From contig JSYX01000235.1 in assembly GCA_000787465.1 (NCBI GenBank), positions 1 through 48,283 on the forward strand: a stretch of DNA of 48,283 bases, written 5' to 3'. Source of the stretch: Thermomucor indicae-seudaticae. Lineage: Eukaryota > Mucoromycota > Mucoromycetes > Mucorales > Lichtheimiaceae. Shown one piece after another: positions 33,306 through 45,316 of the stretch; position 1 is the stretch's first letter; the number at the start of each line of letters is the position of its first letter. Below the pieces are notes generated by a model, which saw only the letters and a program-made list of their open reading frames with translations, did not search any database and was not told the DNA's origin. Made by a program: the position numbers and the translations under genes.

Positions 33306-34055
33306 TCATCGAATGAATCGGCTATGGGCTTTGGATGTCCAATGTCGCTTCAAGGAATCTGGCCGTGTAAAGCTCTTGTCGCATGGCTTACACTTGAAGA
33401 CAGGGCGTTCCTGTGGGTCTCTCTTTGAGCACCCTTGTTCGTGCCGTTTGACGTTCTTCGGGTGCTCCGAAATGACCTCGTGACAGTATTGACAACGCAG
33501 ACCCTTGGTTTCTGGGCCGTTGGATAGAGGTGGTTCATGCACGTTGACTAGTTCCTGAGGACTCCCGTCTGACAATGGAGGCACTTCCCTGTTGTTCTGC
33601 ATTGGAGCCGGTTCGGAGAGGAGACATTGCAAAAGAAGATGCACTGCTTGCTCTGACAGCTGTTGCTGCTGCTGATCCAGATATGTTGAGTAGTCGTAAG
33701 CGTCAGGCATCGTCCTAGGCAATGCCTCGGCGTTAATGCTGAAGCCTCCACCGCGGTTAATCATTTCGAGCGCATATTTGGTCGTGGTGGTGGACGCGTT
33801 GATGGCTGATGTCGGCTTCCATGGATAGGCATTCACCCATGGTTGACAAGGATACTCAAAGGTGGGCTCTCTAGTAATCAGCGACGAGAACGAACCTGTT
33901 CCACGTTGAAGTAATTGCGCGAGGTCCACTTGAACCAAAAGATGGGAAACAGAATGCAAATTTGTCGCCTGCGGGACCATGTCTTCAGGTCGCATTGCAT
34001 AAGTGATGCCGCATGGTATATCTTTCTGTTGTTGGTTGAACTTGGCCGTGTGCAT
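33306..34055 (-). CDS. Two-finger zinc-finger protein
   Basis: A single-exon 249-residue protein. The N-terminal about 185 residues are polar with a Gln run (about 128-132) and no known domain. The C-terminus holds two fingers. The first is an unusual C2HC type, LRCQYCHEVI...KNVKRHEQGC. The second is a classical C2H2 type, FKCKPCDKSFTRPDSLKRH...H, ending six residues before the stop. It is most likely a nuclear DNA-binding regulator. A TATA box at 34208-34215 supports this start. The same finger pair (C2HC then C2H2) recurs in the broken copy at 34830-35076, so the two are probably related. Confidence 0.7.
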   Translation of the reverse strand: MHTAKFNQQQKDIPCGITYAMRPEDMVPQATNLHSVSHLLVQVDLAQLLQRGTGSFSSLITREPTFEYPCQPWVNAYPWKPTSAINASTTTTKYALEMINRGGGFSINAEALPRTMPDAYDYSTYLDQQQQQLSEQAVHLLLQCLLSEPAPMQNNREVPPLSDGSPQELVNVHEPPLSNGPETKGLRCQYCHEVISEHPKNVKRHEQGCSKRDPQERPVFKCKPCDKSFTRPDSLKRHWTSKAHSRFIR

Positions 34056-34207
34056 TCCTTAAGCGCGAAGACCTAGTGGATACGTAACAGGTTAAGTGAA
34101 GTTGATATATCTCCTCAGTACACGAAAACTTGCTTGAAATTATCGATCGATATCGAAGGAAAAATAGGATAAGAGTGAAGCTAGGGAGAAACGGAGAGAT
34201 CGATCGG

Positions 34208-34215
34208 TTTATATA
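34208..34215 (-). promoter_or_regulatory. TATA box of the zinc-finger gene
   Basis: TATATAAA on the minus strand, about 150 bases upstream of the ATG at 34055. Confidence 0.5.
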
Positions 34216-34829
34216 TTGCTTTACAACTTAGTGAGACGGTTTGCATTGACCCCGAATCTTTTTTCCGCCTCATTTTGTGGCGCATGTTACACAAGCGCAG
34301 CGACGCCCCCCCAGGCATGCTCCACTTTTCTCGGGTCATTATTATAAGACGCCGGAGTCCGTCTTTCTGCCAGGCCTTTGTACTACTTTCTTTGAAAGGT
34401 ATTCACGTTACCAATTCGGATGAACTCGACTTATCCAATCTAATGTGTTTGGGTAAGGCAGGACCTGAAATTATAAAGATTGGAAATTTTTAGACTCGGC
34501 AGCAGATTGTCATCGGCATTCAAATTGCCACAAACCTGAATGATATCATTTAGCTACCACTATGGCGACGGATCGCAGATCCGATCGCATAAAAATCGCA
34601 TATCTCAGAGCGGAAATATCACGTTTTTGGGTTGAATATGCGATATCTCTGCGATACCTTGTGTAACATGCAGCAAGCTTTTGACAACAAAATCCGTGGA
34701 GTTTCACGTCATCGACCTCGTTGTGACACCAGGATCAAAGCTTGACCATGTCGCTGACATACAGCAATACGCCAGGTTCCCTTAGCTTATCGGCGCCGCA
34801 GCAAGCAGACGGGATGGCATCTCAATGCA
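34216..34829. other. Intergenic stretch with GATCGCA words
   Basis: About 600 bases between the two zinc-finger sequences. Words ATCGCA/TGCGAT recur about six times in both directions at 34565-34660. No gene is supported. Confidence 0.35.
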
Positions 34830-35076
34830 ATGCCGTGCCAACTGGGCAGAAACCTCTTTCTACGACCCGAGGAGCATATCAAGAACTTGTATCAGCATGA
34901 ATCTTCCGCGCATCAATGCGAAATCTGTTGCAGCCGGTTTAAGCGATCTCAAGAGTTGAAGCGTCACGGTACTCCAAGATGCCCGGCCTTTCACTTGCCA
35001 GAAATGCACAAAAGGATTCAAGCGCAAAGATACCCTTTCGCGTCACGAGAAAAACTGTGGATACCTTGAACCCTAA
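34830..35076 (+). pseudogene. Frameshifted zinc-finger relic
   Basis: One frame codes a C2HC-type finger, HQCEICCSRFKRSQELKRH with a Cys five residues on. The second finger, FTCQKCTKGFKRKDTLSRHE, lies in a different frame that ends at a TAA at 35074. No splice pair in the short linker resolves the shift, so a small indel is the simplest explanation. No start codon or promoter fits well. Finger spacing and order match the neighbouring gene at 33306-34055, pointing to a decayed duplicate. Confidence 0.55.
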
Positions 35077-35110
35077 ATGTTCTTTTTTTGCTTAGATATT
35101 AGGTAACTTT

Positions 35111-35160
35111 GTAATTAATGAATTAATTAAGTAATAATTAATTAATTAATTATTAATAAA
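35111..35160. repeat. TTAATTAA-rich tract
   Basis: Fifty bases made almost only of overlapping TTAATTAA/ATTAATTA palindromes, just past the zinc-finger relic. Confidence 0.75.
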
Positions 35161-35438
35161 TTGGTTTTACTATCTGCTGAAAATTGCGTCGCGAACAAGT
35201 AAAAAGTGGCAAATTATTCTCCATAAATGTTATCCTCTGAAGAAAAATGCCAATTTTCGTCCTCAGCGTGCTCAAACTCCATATGAACTCCCTTCAACAA
35301 AGGACATTGCTTGTGTAAATTCCAGTTTCTATTAGCTGTAGGGGGGTCAAGGAACAAAGCATTTCCCGTACTAGTCTGCGCGTTTTACGTAGCGTTTAAA
35401 TAAAAGTGTTGAAGAAGGATCATCTTTTTACAAATCAA

Positions 35439-35444
35439 TTTATT
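35439..35444 (-). terminator. Poly(A) signal of the LtrA-family gene
   Basis: AATAAA on the minus strand about 65 bases past the stop at 35510. Confidence 0.5.
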
Positions 35445-35509
35445 GTTACGAAGAGTAAACCAAGACTAGTCCAGTAGATCGACAATGGCTATCAAGCAAA
35501 CGGTCGCTC

Positions 35510-38500
35510 TCAGTATAATCGAACGCATGCAGCTGTATGAAAAAAAAACATACCTTGCAGAATCATGGATCCCATCATGACTGAAACAAGCACAATGGCA
35601 TCCAAAGAAGCAAACGGAAGAGCACACATGGACCATAATACAATGGCATTCAATATGCGCGATCCAATAATGATTTTACCATAGATGTCTAAGCAACAAT
35701 AACATCATCAATAAATGATTCATCTTGCCGAGGCAAGCCAAGCCATGCCATTTGGTAAAAAACCCACTTACCACTAATCTTGGTATTTAGCATCTTAATC
35801 AAAGAATTCAGGATCAGCATAAGGCCGCCAAAAATCAGGAAAGTCTTGTAAATGAATACTTTTTCGGCATCAGAGAGATCAAGATTGAGCACTTCCTCTG
35901 ATGATCCAGCCCTTTTGGCAAGATGATGATGATGATGATGATGTGTACTATCCTCGATCTGCTGCTGCTCGTTGCCGTCACCCAGTAAAGCCCATGGATT
36001 GCCCGAAAGTGCTTGTAACGCAGTGAATGCAGCTGAACTCAAGACATACTGGCAGAGCGTTAAATAACCAGCACTGCCGTTTAAAGACCATGCCGTGGCG
36101 GATTTTGCATGCATCGGCCACAACACAACGGGTTCCTCTGATGCCATCGGATTGTAGCCCGAGTCGTCTATTAACTGGACTGACTCAATTGCTCTGCGTG
36201 CCAGTTTGTGTGCCGCTTCTGCAGTAGTCGTTTCTGCGGCTGGTTGGCCACTCTCCGTCGCTGACGCGCTCTCCGCACCACTTCCTGACGGCTCCGCTGC
36301 ACTTCCTGACGCCTCTGCTGAACCAGATTCTCCCGCCGTGGTTTCAGGTTCCGGCGCCGGCAACAAGCCGCTTGCTATACCTTGCGCCCTGTAGACTTTG
36401 AGGCTAACATCACGAAACAGTTAGTTGTTTCGCGTGGTGGCTTTGGTTATTATGACGTACGTATCAATCAGGGAGATACCAAAGGCAACCTGGAAGAGAT
36501 GAAGCGGGAAATGAAGATATACCCACATCTGGTGGTGCTTATTGTGCAAAAAGACCTACCCAGCAAATCAGCATCTTTTCAACATGTATGCTTGTCCAAT
36601 GAACTCACCTCCTTATTAAAGTCTTCAAAGTACATGAAAAAGAATCCAAAGATGATAACGACAGCCATAAAGTTGGGTATCCTAAGAAAAACCTGTCAAT
36701 AACTAGTGTCCAAAAGCCCTTGAGATGTATGCGCACATGATAAGATAGTAGGTGCCGGATACAGCAACAAGGTTGATCAAGCCCATCAAGTTTTCGCCTT
36801 GAAATACGCAAGACGTTAGCTTTATCAGTTGGATTCCCCCGCATCGTGTAGCATACCAAGCACGATCAAGGTCAGTAAACCGAGACGTTCGGCCAAATGA
36901 CTCGCTGCCCAGGACAAGGTCTTGTCTCCGCGACTGATCACATTCACCAGGACTTCCGCCAAAATTCCCAGATACCATAGTATTCTATGGGTTCCTTGTT
37001 CGATAATGGCGAGTGAAGCAGCCCAGAGCGTGATGGACACCAAATTAGCGCCCACATAGAAAGCTAGCGGCAAGCGTGATTTTGAACGAGCCATGAGGGC
37101 TACAATAAAGACTATTGTGACAGGTTACCCAGTTTAGTCTAACGCTTTCCAAGTCTTCTTTTCTTCTTATTTGCTTTACCGATCGAATATTCAACGACCA
37201 GGACAGCCTTTAAGACTTTTGATGATTGTGTGAGTTCAATTCTTCATGTACGCCTTCATTATCCGAAAGCGCATTTACCTATATAGCCTAGGACATATTC
37301 CTTCGAATTTAGGAAATGGTCTGCCGATCCGGCCATGGCAACTGTAATAAACGCCGATCAATTAAGAATTTGAAAGGCAGCAGAACGGTGTGAGGTTACA
37401 CGTACTGACGGCACACATTTCAATTAATCTCCAGATGTGATGTACGACGTCGTCCCTAGAAAGATTGGGAAACGTCATTTCCCCGGGTTACGACCAATAT
37501 ATTTAGCCTTTATGAGCTTACGTGTCGAATCGAGCCGTGTACCTGTGGTATAAATCGTTTAGTAAATGAAGGAACTAGTTTCCATCAAGCCAGATGCACT
37601 TACAGAGAACTTGCGAACCAAGCCCACCACGTGATAACGAACCATGAAGCGTAAGTGCCCAAGGATGTCCAGTCTTTGATGTGATGAGTATGCGTGAATT
37701 CGGAGAGTGTGGCAACGTAAAACAAGTCATAAAAGAGTTCAAGCCATGAAGCTGCTTTTTCTTGACCGATATCTGCACTGAGGTCCGGCTCAGGATGTCT
37801 AAAGGAAAGTGTGAGCTGAGCTGGACATTTAAAGTTTGATCCAATTACTACTTACTGGAAGAACGGCCTGCGTGTTGCTTCCGGGGGTAAATGTTCGTGA
37901 TGAATCTGTCGATGAGGCTTGAATTCGATGTAGACATTGTCGTTGAATTCAATGATTTGATTTTCTGGGTTGTGTTCCAAGTGGGCGAGGTCATGCATAG
38001 AGTGGTGATGGTCATGCTGATGCAGGAGTTCTGATTTATGATGATGGATCTTGATTGAAAATTCTCGTTTTGTTTTGTATAGAAAGGCCGTTAAGCCGTC
38101 GGTATCATGGACTCCATTAAATTGGATTCGTTCTTGGGTTGTCAGCCGTAACTGAAAAGAAAAGATAAGAAAACCACATTCTGTTTCATCTGTCATGACC
38201 GTTCGTGTCACCTTACCTTTCTGGCAAACTCTTCGGCTTTGTCGTGATCCAAGACAAAGCTTTGATTTCCGCGCAGTTGTCGAAAGTGAACCACTGGCAA
38301 CTCCAGTCAGTTAGGGTGTCTTCACCTATAGTGCATCAAGGATGACGTACCTATAAGAAAGGGTTCTTCTTCTTCCGGTGGGCTGTTCCGTGCTCAAAAG
38401 CATGAGTTCTAGTCTATCTGGCAGGGCTGAGCGGCCACTTTATTATTTTTCATTCGTTTACCTCACGCTACTGCTAAGCCCACCACCACCACTTGCTGCG

Positions 38501-38919
38501 GCGTTCTTTTTCATCCGCTCTTCCCAATCATGAAGCTCTGCACGGTACGTTTCTCGACGTTGTCGATGGGCATTAAATTCCTGGATAGGATGTGATATAA
38601 CGTCACCAAATGTTTCGTCACCGTGGTGGTATACAGGTCTCTCTGTCAAACTTTTATGACTAGTATTCTTGTTGTCGTCTTGTTTGTAATCATTGAAATC
38701 AATCTGCTGCATCTCCAGATCGCCGTCGCTGCTGTTGACTGTGCGATCGTCGGTGTCTTGCCGGTTGAGGGCCATAAATTCTTCGTCATCGTCGCTGCTA
38801 TTGTTGGGCTGAGCCATACTGACGGGTCGGCCAATAGGAGGTCGGTACGAGCGACCTCGCATAGTAGGTCCTCGACGGACAGAACGTTGTGTCGTGGGTC
38901 TACGTGCGGGAAGTGTCAT
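35510..38919 (-). CDS. LtrA-family (low temperature requirement A) membrane protein
   Basis: About 15 exons on the minus strand: 38462-38919, 38351-38382, 38217-38293, 37856-38151, 37604-37798, 37522-37542, 37406-37455, 37279-37341, 37180-37215, 36857-37111, 36737-36797, 36609-36681, 36461-36555, 35772-36403, 35510-35688; about 840 residues. The biochemical role of the family is unknown. A disordered N-terminus and a His-rich stretch (SELLHQHDHHHSMHDLAHLEH) precede the LtrA core: ASWLELFYDLFYVATLSEF, WWAWFASSLYTARFDTDD, HLAERLGLLTLIVLGENLM, MYFEDFNKEV and WVYLHFPLHLFQVAFG. A long acidic Ser/Ala/Glu loop with seven His follows, then C-terminal membrane segments. The junction between exons 11 and 12 is uncertain; ends at 36763 and 36692 also keep frame. 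Several exons are 21-36 nt. Confidence 0.82.
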
Positions 38920-39673
38920 AAAAGAGTGGAGGGAATAGACAAAGAAGCAGGAAAAGAAAGAAAAGAAAAAGAAGAAGAGAACCTGTTTTATTAATAATTA
39001 TCCAGCAGACAAGGAAAAAGGGGCGCCCACACGCAAATAAACGCTCCGTAAGTGCCATAAGGTTGCTCGTCAATTGTTTGTGTGGGATCAATGAGCGGCA
39101 TTACTAAAAAAAGAAGATCGGCCTCTGAATTGCGGACACCTGGGGGACGGGACCGATCTGGCGACCGGATCCATCAGACCTATCACCTTGTTTCTTGGCC
39201 CGGGCAGAGATCAAGGATCAAGTCACGATCTAACAAAAATGATAACGACTGTGTATTGGCAGCAGTTAACTCAATAAAGCGTTTCATAATGCTGGGCTAC
39301 CGCAGCTCAATGTTCCGCTACCTGCTCGTTGTTACTCAGCCATTTGCGTTGCTGTTATACATATCGATCATTTTCATTCAACACATTATCTGAAGCAACA
39401 GGGCCTTGTACAGAGCACACAGCCAAATGCTGAAGACCCGCGACTCTTCATATATGAAAAACTAACTTTTCCATATGAAGCATGGACCGTATTTGTTCAA
39501 GGTGCACACCCCTTGGAGGGCTGCCAAGACAAGACTCGTCTGTTCTTTCCATTGGTCTCTGTTTGCAAAAGATAAAAGGAGAATTTGAAAGCTAGCCGTC
39601 GTATTAAAAGCGATAAAATGAACTGTTTGTCCCATTATAAGTCCCCTTCCCTCCTTGAAGGGTCCTCATATCG
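38920..39673. other. Divergent intergenic region between LtrA and MFS genes
   Basis: About 750 bases shared by two divergent genes. A 100-codon frame at 39091-39393 with a hydrophobic end has no promoter or family support and is left unannotated. Confidence 0.4.
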
Positions 39674-39680
39674 TATAAAA
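39674..39680 (+). promoter_or_regulatory. TATA box of the MFS transporter gene
   Basis: TATAAAA about 50 bases upstream of the ATG at 39729, implying a very short leader. Confidence 0.55.
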
Positions 39681-39728
39681 CGGCAATGGCAGAAACTCTC
39701 TTTGTCTCCCTAATTTCAATTTTCTTAC

Positions 39729-41562
39729 ATGACGCTCCTTGAGCCATCTTACAATGCGTCACGCACAAGTACGCTAGTGGATAACGGTATCTGCGACGAC
39801 GGCGAAAAAAAGACGACGATCTATGTCGTCGATGAAAAGAGACTATTGCGAAAATTAGACTTGCATTTAATCCCGTTATTCTGCGCCTTTTATTTCGTCG
39901 ATTTTTTGGATCGGTCCAACATTGGCAATGCCACGTAGGTTCCTTTCCTCTCAGCACAACATGGATGGGTATTGACTTGCCTAGAACAGATTGGCTGGAT
40001 TACAAAAAGATTTACAGGTGAATAATACTGATGCTGTTCTAACTAAACAGCCAGCCGTTGCTAAAGTGAAGAATAGCTGACAGGTCCTCAATTGAGCACA
40101 GCGATATCAGCTTTTTTCGTTACATACGTGTGTAGTCAGTCTGACAACCAGGGTTCTTCCCATTTATATATACTGATTATCCTATTTCAGATCATGTTCC
40201 AAGTGCCATCCAATATGTTGCTCGAGCGAATAGGCGCACGATGGTGGCTTTCGTCGATTATGCTGGCCTGGGCCCTCGTCACATTTGGCATGGCATTCAC
40301 AAGGGATTTTGCCAGCCTGACCGTGACACGACTCTGTCTAGGGTACAGCTCGGTTCAAAAGTTGCTTGCTTGGACGACGCTCACATAATAATAACATTAA
40401 TAGCGCGGCAGAGAGCGGGTATATACCAGGCATCTTGTACCAACTGTCACGGATCTACAAACCCAACGAACTTGGCAAGCGCGTCTCGATCTTACTGTGC
40501 ATGGCGGCCTTATCCGGTATCGCGTCGGGACCCATTGCATTTGCATCCAGCCATTTGGAGGATCTTTTTCACGGTCGTCTGCATGGCTGGCAGTACTTGT
40601 TTATCACGGAGGGCACAATCACCGTCCTACTGTCCCTCGTATCGTTTTGCGTGTTATTCAATGATGTGGATCAAGTCCGGTGGTTGACGGACGAGGAAAA
40701 AGAGTACCAGCGCCAGAGAATGCTACTACCACCAGCAACCACCATCACGGCTGCCACGTTCAAAACGGTCCTGACCGATTGGAAAACCTGGTTGTTCTCC
40801 CTGGTCTTTATGCTCAGCTCGATTAATATGACCAGCATCACTGTGTTCTCTCCCCTGATCATTGATGGTAAGCAGACACTGGTGCCTCTCTATATAACCT
40901 CCGAGAGAGCTAATCGTATTTAGGATTGGGGTTTCCTGTGCTTACAACCGAATTGCTGACAGCACCTCCATGCGTGGTAGCCGCCCTGCTGGTTTTGGTA
41001 TGCGGGTTTCTGGCCGATCGAGGCAACAAGCGCACCGCCCTGGTCGTCAGTGGTTCTCTGGTCGTCTCTCTCGGCTATCTCTTGCACATTTTGCTTCGAC
41101 AACATCGGTGGGCATCCTATGGAGCCATCTTTATCATTGCTGCAGGCATAGGCATAGAAGGTCCGATTGGCGTGAGCTGGTCTGCCATCAACTTTTCAGA
41201 GCCTAGTGTACGCGCTGTGGCTGTGGCCATGGTCACAATGACAGGCAATCTTGGTAGTGTCGTCGCGTCCTACCTTTACACAGTTCCCGCAGACACAAGA
41301 CACGGTAAAGCATCAACTTTTTCTATCTTCTTGTCCATCCTAATAATTCGCATGATACCATAGTCTTTGGTAACGCATTTAATCTTGGGTGTGGCCTGTC
41401 CTGCGCTGTTTTAGCCGGCTTAACCGGTGCTTTATTATACCGTAATCGCTCTTTATCTCAAAAGGTAAATGGATGCTCTCACTTTGATAATGCAATGCCG
41501 TTATCTCATTTTATTCCATTTTACAGTCATCCTCCATTGCAGACTGCCAATACTACTACTAG
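39729..41562 (+). CDS. MFS anion:cation symporter (Dal5/allantoate permease family)
   Basis: Eight exons: 39729-39934, 39990-40017, 40077-40127, 40191-40342, 40404-40867, 40924-41304, 41364-41464, 41527-41562; about 472 residues. Members import organic anions such as allantoate, nicotinate, pantothenate or vitamins with protons; the substrate cannot be read from sequence. Family marks are LDLHLIPLFCAFYFVDFLDR followed by SNIGNATLAGLQKDLQLTG, TAISAFFVTYIMFQVPSN, LLERIGARWW, the AAESGYIPGILYQLSRIY helix, and the central loop VRWLTDEEKEYQRQRM. Acceptor 39989 is fixed by the family sequence. Intron 40128-40190 is 63 bp without an in-frame stop. Exon 2 is 28 nt. The last exon codes only SSSIADCQYYY. 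It ends 150 bases from the convergent eRF1 stop. Confidence 0.92.
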
Positions 41563-41712
41563 GAAGCACTTAATTCCCACTTGTAAATATAATCCCAACC
41601 AGATAATAGAAGTCATAAAGTACACTCTTGCTTCCTTGTTTCTTTGTCTATGGTATTTGTTCTTGAAGCAGAACGGGAAAACAAACGACACGATTTATTC
41701 TTCTGAAGCAGC

Positions 41713-43237
41713 CTAGAATTCATCGTCGGAGAAGAATTCATCAGAGTCATAGTTGAGCTGTTCAAAGTTGACACGGTATCTATAAAGGTAAAACGGAATA
41801 AGTATTTATCGTAAACGTAGCAGTCAAGACAAATGGACTGTACGTACCTAAGAATACCGCCGATGCCACCGAAACCTTTGACAAACTGAGCACCTTCCTG
41901 CGAACGGTTGGTGACAAACTCCAATGTGGTACCAAAGTTCTTGTAGTTTTCAGCAAACCACTCGAGAAGCGGCTTGACTTCGACGACTTCCATTTCTGTG
42001 TTGGGTGCTGCTTCAGGGCTCTTGTCCATCATGAATGAACGATCCTTTTCTTCTTGCTTGGTTGGGTGGTACACGACCTCTTCGCCTGCTGCATTGCGTA
42101 ATACGTAGCGGTTCAGATCCAAGCTTTCCCAGACAATCAGATGCTCAACCGCACCCAATTCGAGGGCCTTCAATGTGTCGTCTACACCAAAGCAGTATTT
42201 GCCGCTGTCTTGTGAAATCTCATCAAAGTAGGACTGGATCAACTTCTTTTCCTGGACAAACTTGACGTTCGACAGCGATTCGGCCGAAAGCTCAATCGCC
42301 TGGTTGAACCCGTTCTCGCCACCGTATGACACGTCCACGACTTTGACGACCTTGGCCTGCAGCCGAGGATCAAACATGTCGGATTGTGAGAGTTCCGTCT
42401 TGAAATCAGCCGAACCTGCCAGGACCAAGCCAGCCACGTTCACCTTGTCGTTCGTGATGAAGAAGCTGACGGCCAATTCCGCGACCTTGCGCACATAGTT
42501 GTGTCGCTTTTCCTCACGCAGACGCGAGAAACGCAGGGCTGACTGACCACCACGACCGTGCTTCTTGGGCAGGTCGACCTGCAGCTTATGGATCACTTCA
42601 CGCGTGTTGCCTGACAAGGTACCGAACAGGCAGCCGTTACCGTCCATGATGATGAATCCAAACTTTGCATCGTCTTCCAAGAGTTCTTGAAGCGCCTCTG
42701 TATGGAACTTGTTGTCGCACAGGTAAAGGGAGGTGTTGATGGGCTTGTGGGGTTCGAAATCAATGTTGACCTTTTTCTCTTTGCCCTCCTCGGTGACAAT
42801 CGTGCCGCAGTACACGACCAGTCCGTTGTTGGGCACTCGGTTGTACAGCTTCAATCTCTGCTGTGTGGAAGTAATGGCAGACAGGACAGAAAGACGGTTG
42901 ACTCGAGATTTAATGTTGGACGCTGTACCGTATTCGTCAGCCAACATTTTGCCGACTCGGGAAATCTGATCCTTGGGAGCTACATAAACAGACAAATCAG
43001 TCAGTATCTTGCTTGAACCCGATGCCATTTCAATTGCTCTTTCAACGTACGAATAATAAGGGAAATCATGGAGGTACCATTGCTGTAAATTGTTGATTGA
43101 CGAATGAGTACACCCAGTTTTCGGAAACATAAATGTCAATCGTCTTACCCTCGAGCTGCTTCCAAGCTCTTGATCAACTTTTTCATCTTCCACATTTCGA
43201 CATTGTGGTCGGTTTGTCCGTCGGCTGGTGCTGACAT
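41713..43237 (-). CDS. SUP45: Translation termination factor eRF1
   Basis: Four exons on the minus strand: 43149-43237, 43051-43082, 41848-42979, 41713-41779; 439 residues, near the usual 437. eRF1 reads all three stop codons in the ribosomal A site and triggers peptide release with eRF3. The start [20 protein letters not shown] matches the family. Domain 1 has [11 protein letters not shown] (NIKS stop-recognition motif) and LYLCDNKF (YxCxxxF). Domain 2 has [10 protein letters not shown] with the catalytic GGQ. Domain 3 ends [17 protein letters not shown] and an acidic tail, [16 protein letters not shown] and YxCxxxF are standard, consistent with the universal code. Exon 2 is a 32-nt micro-exon; without it the N-terminus loses [10 protein letters not shown]. 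Confidence 0.97.
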
Positions 43238-44073
43238 GTTGATTATATTACTTTACAGAAAAGCAGAAAAACGGTAAAATAAGGGGAAAGGTGGCAAAAG
43301 CAAGCGAAGTGGAAGGGTTCTTTGAAAATTTTGGCGGAAAACGCCGCTGCCGAGTCACGTCTCGCGATTCGTGCTGTTCTCGCTGAAACCGCATTGATCC
43401 AATCTGATCCAAGTTGGGGCTGCACGGTGGCGGATAAATTAGCATTGAGCCCTTGTGCCATTTCTGCTTGCACAAGGGCACAAAGAAGATAGATAACTTT
43501 TCATTGTTTAATATCCGGTTACTGCTGATATTAATCTGTCGGCACGAAGCGAGGGCAACGAATAAAGGGGATCAACGACAGATCGAGCTGGCAGACGTTA
43601 TTATTCACGTGAACCAAACATTGCCTTGAGGCTGAAAGGAAACTGATTTCTGGCTTCGTAACAATTCGAATGTCCCGAGTCTTTGGTGTAGAAGAACCCA
43701 TCTGTCAGACCAATCAAGACACAGTACGTCCATGCAACAGCGTCACAGGTTCAGTCTCACTTCGGCATAGTGAGAGGATGGAGGAATTGAAGCTCAGCGA
43801 GGGAGGCAATCGATGAACGCGGTAGAAAAGTGATCGCATCGAAACGACGAGTATCTTACTTCATTTGGCGCTGCCGGGCCCCCTTTCATGCTTTGTCGAT
43901 CTGACTCCGAGTTTTTTTGTATACGGTGGTGCCTCGATTTGGTTTCCGATACCTCTTGTCTTTGTCGCATGTTACTAAAGTCACCCCCCTCTTATTGTTG
44001 CACCGCTGCTTAAAAGGGAACGGGAAACAAACTTTTTTCTCTTCACTTTTTTTAACCTTTTTTTCTATATCAA
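43238..44073. other. Divergent intergenic region between eRF1 and methyltransferase
   Basis: About 840 bases shared by two divergent genes. T-rich just before the methyltransferase ATG. No further feature seen. Confidence 0.4.
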
Positions 44074-45316
44074 ATGGGTGCCAGATTATCGACGAAACGT
44101 CGAAGATCCTCGAATACCGCCCCAAGTGGTGTTGAGCAAACGTTATCGAATAATAGTAGTAGTACAGCCGTTAGTCAGAGTACGGGCAGTAATCGTCGAC
44201 ATCATAATGTTTCCAATTCAACGTATTGGTTTCCTAATGACGATGAAGAGATGGATCGTCTCATCAGTGTAAGAAAAGAAAAATAAACAACCCTTCTTTA
44301 TTTCTTTGTTCCACCAACACCTTCTCATCTCCAATAGCAACACTTTGCCGTCAAGTCACTGTTTGGCGGAAACATTCTAGAAAAGGGCATGCCTTATTTG
44401 CCTACACCCTTGAACGAAGGTGCAAAGGTTCTTGACCTTGCCTGTGGACCAGGCACTTGGCTTATGGTAAAAAAATAAGCTCGATGTCGATCGGTCAAGC
44501 TTTTTCAGTTGCACACCTTATAATCCCCTCTCTCTTTCTTTTTCTATTATAAAAGGACGTAGCGACTGAATACCCGGAGGCCGAATGCGTCGGTATTGAC
44601 ATGTGCGACGTGTTCCCAAAAGAGATTCGACCATCGAACGTCAAGTTCCAAGTGGCCAACATGCTCGAAGGCTTGCCCTTTCCGGACAACACGTTCGATT
44701 TTGTGCACATGCGTCTTCTCTTGATCGGTGTCAAGAAAGATGAGTGGCCCGAGCTTTTCAAGGAAGTCTTTCGCGTCTTGAAACCCGGTGGATGCGCTCA
44801 ATCCGTTGAAGCCGGCATGTTGGTAAGTCAAGAAAAGAAAAAACTTCTTTTTCCTTTCCAAATATCAACTCTATTCTTTTTTTGTAATACAGCAAGGTGG
44901 CGATGAGTTTGTGCAAAAGGCTGGTGAAGCCTGTAAGTTTTTTTTCTTCCATGGTTATGCCTCCCAATCTAATGCAATTTATTTCCATAGTTACAAACAT
45001 GATGCTCTCGCGTGATCAAGACCCTTACATTTCACACAAACTCGACAAAGTGATGCGAGACGCCAAGTTTGAGATCATCCATTTCGAGCGCAAAGACATT
45101 TATCTGGGACGACAAGATCCGTTGTGGAAAGAATTTTGGGCCGATGTCTGTACGATCTTTGCCGGCGTCGAGCGATTTATTGGGCCAGCATTGAACATAC
45201 CGCCTGATGCATATCCTCAGTTTGTACGCGACTTGGGTGTCCACTTCCAAAACATGGCAGTGCCTGAAGAATCCAAGTGGTCTTATGGACTTTGTTTTGC
45301 TCAGAAACCGAAATAA
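44074..45316 (+). CDS. SAM-dependent methyltransferase, class I
   Basis: Five exons: 44074-44268, 44338-44466, 44556-44822, 44893-44932, 44991-45316; about 318 residues. The Rossmann fold is clear: motif I VLDLACGPGTW (about 91-101), acidic strand-2 end ECVGIDMCDVFP, motif for strand 4 LPFPDNTFDFVHMRLLLIG, and RVLKPGGCAQSVEAG after helix D. The first 65 residues start MGARLSTKRRRSS and are Ser/Asn rich; MGA at the N-terminus could allow myristoylation, which is only a possibility. The C-terminal part (KFEIIHFERKDIYLG, WSYGLCFAQKPK) is typical of fungal methyltransferases of unknown substrate, LaeA-like in outline. Substrate unknown. Confidence 0.9.

Noticed and set aside
35533..35553. 21-bp GT...AG segment near the end of the LtrA gene
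   Set aside because: Too short for spliceosomal removal and divisible by three; it reads through in frame, so it was kept as coding.
39091..39393. 100-codon frame with basic N-terminus and hydrophobic C-terminus
   Set aside because: No promoter, no recognisable family, and it lies in the divergent promoter region of two real genes. A real tail-anchored protein is not excluded.
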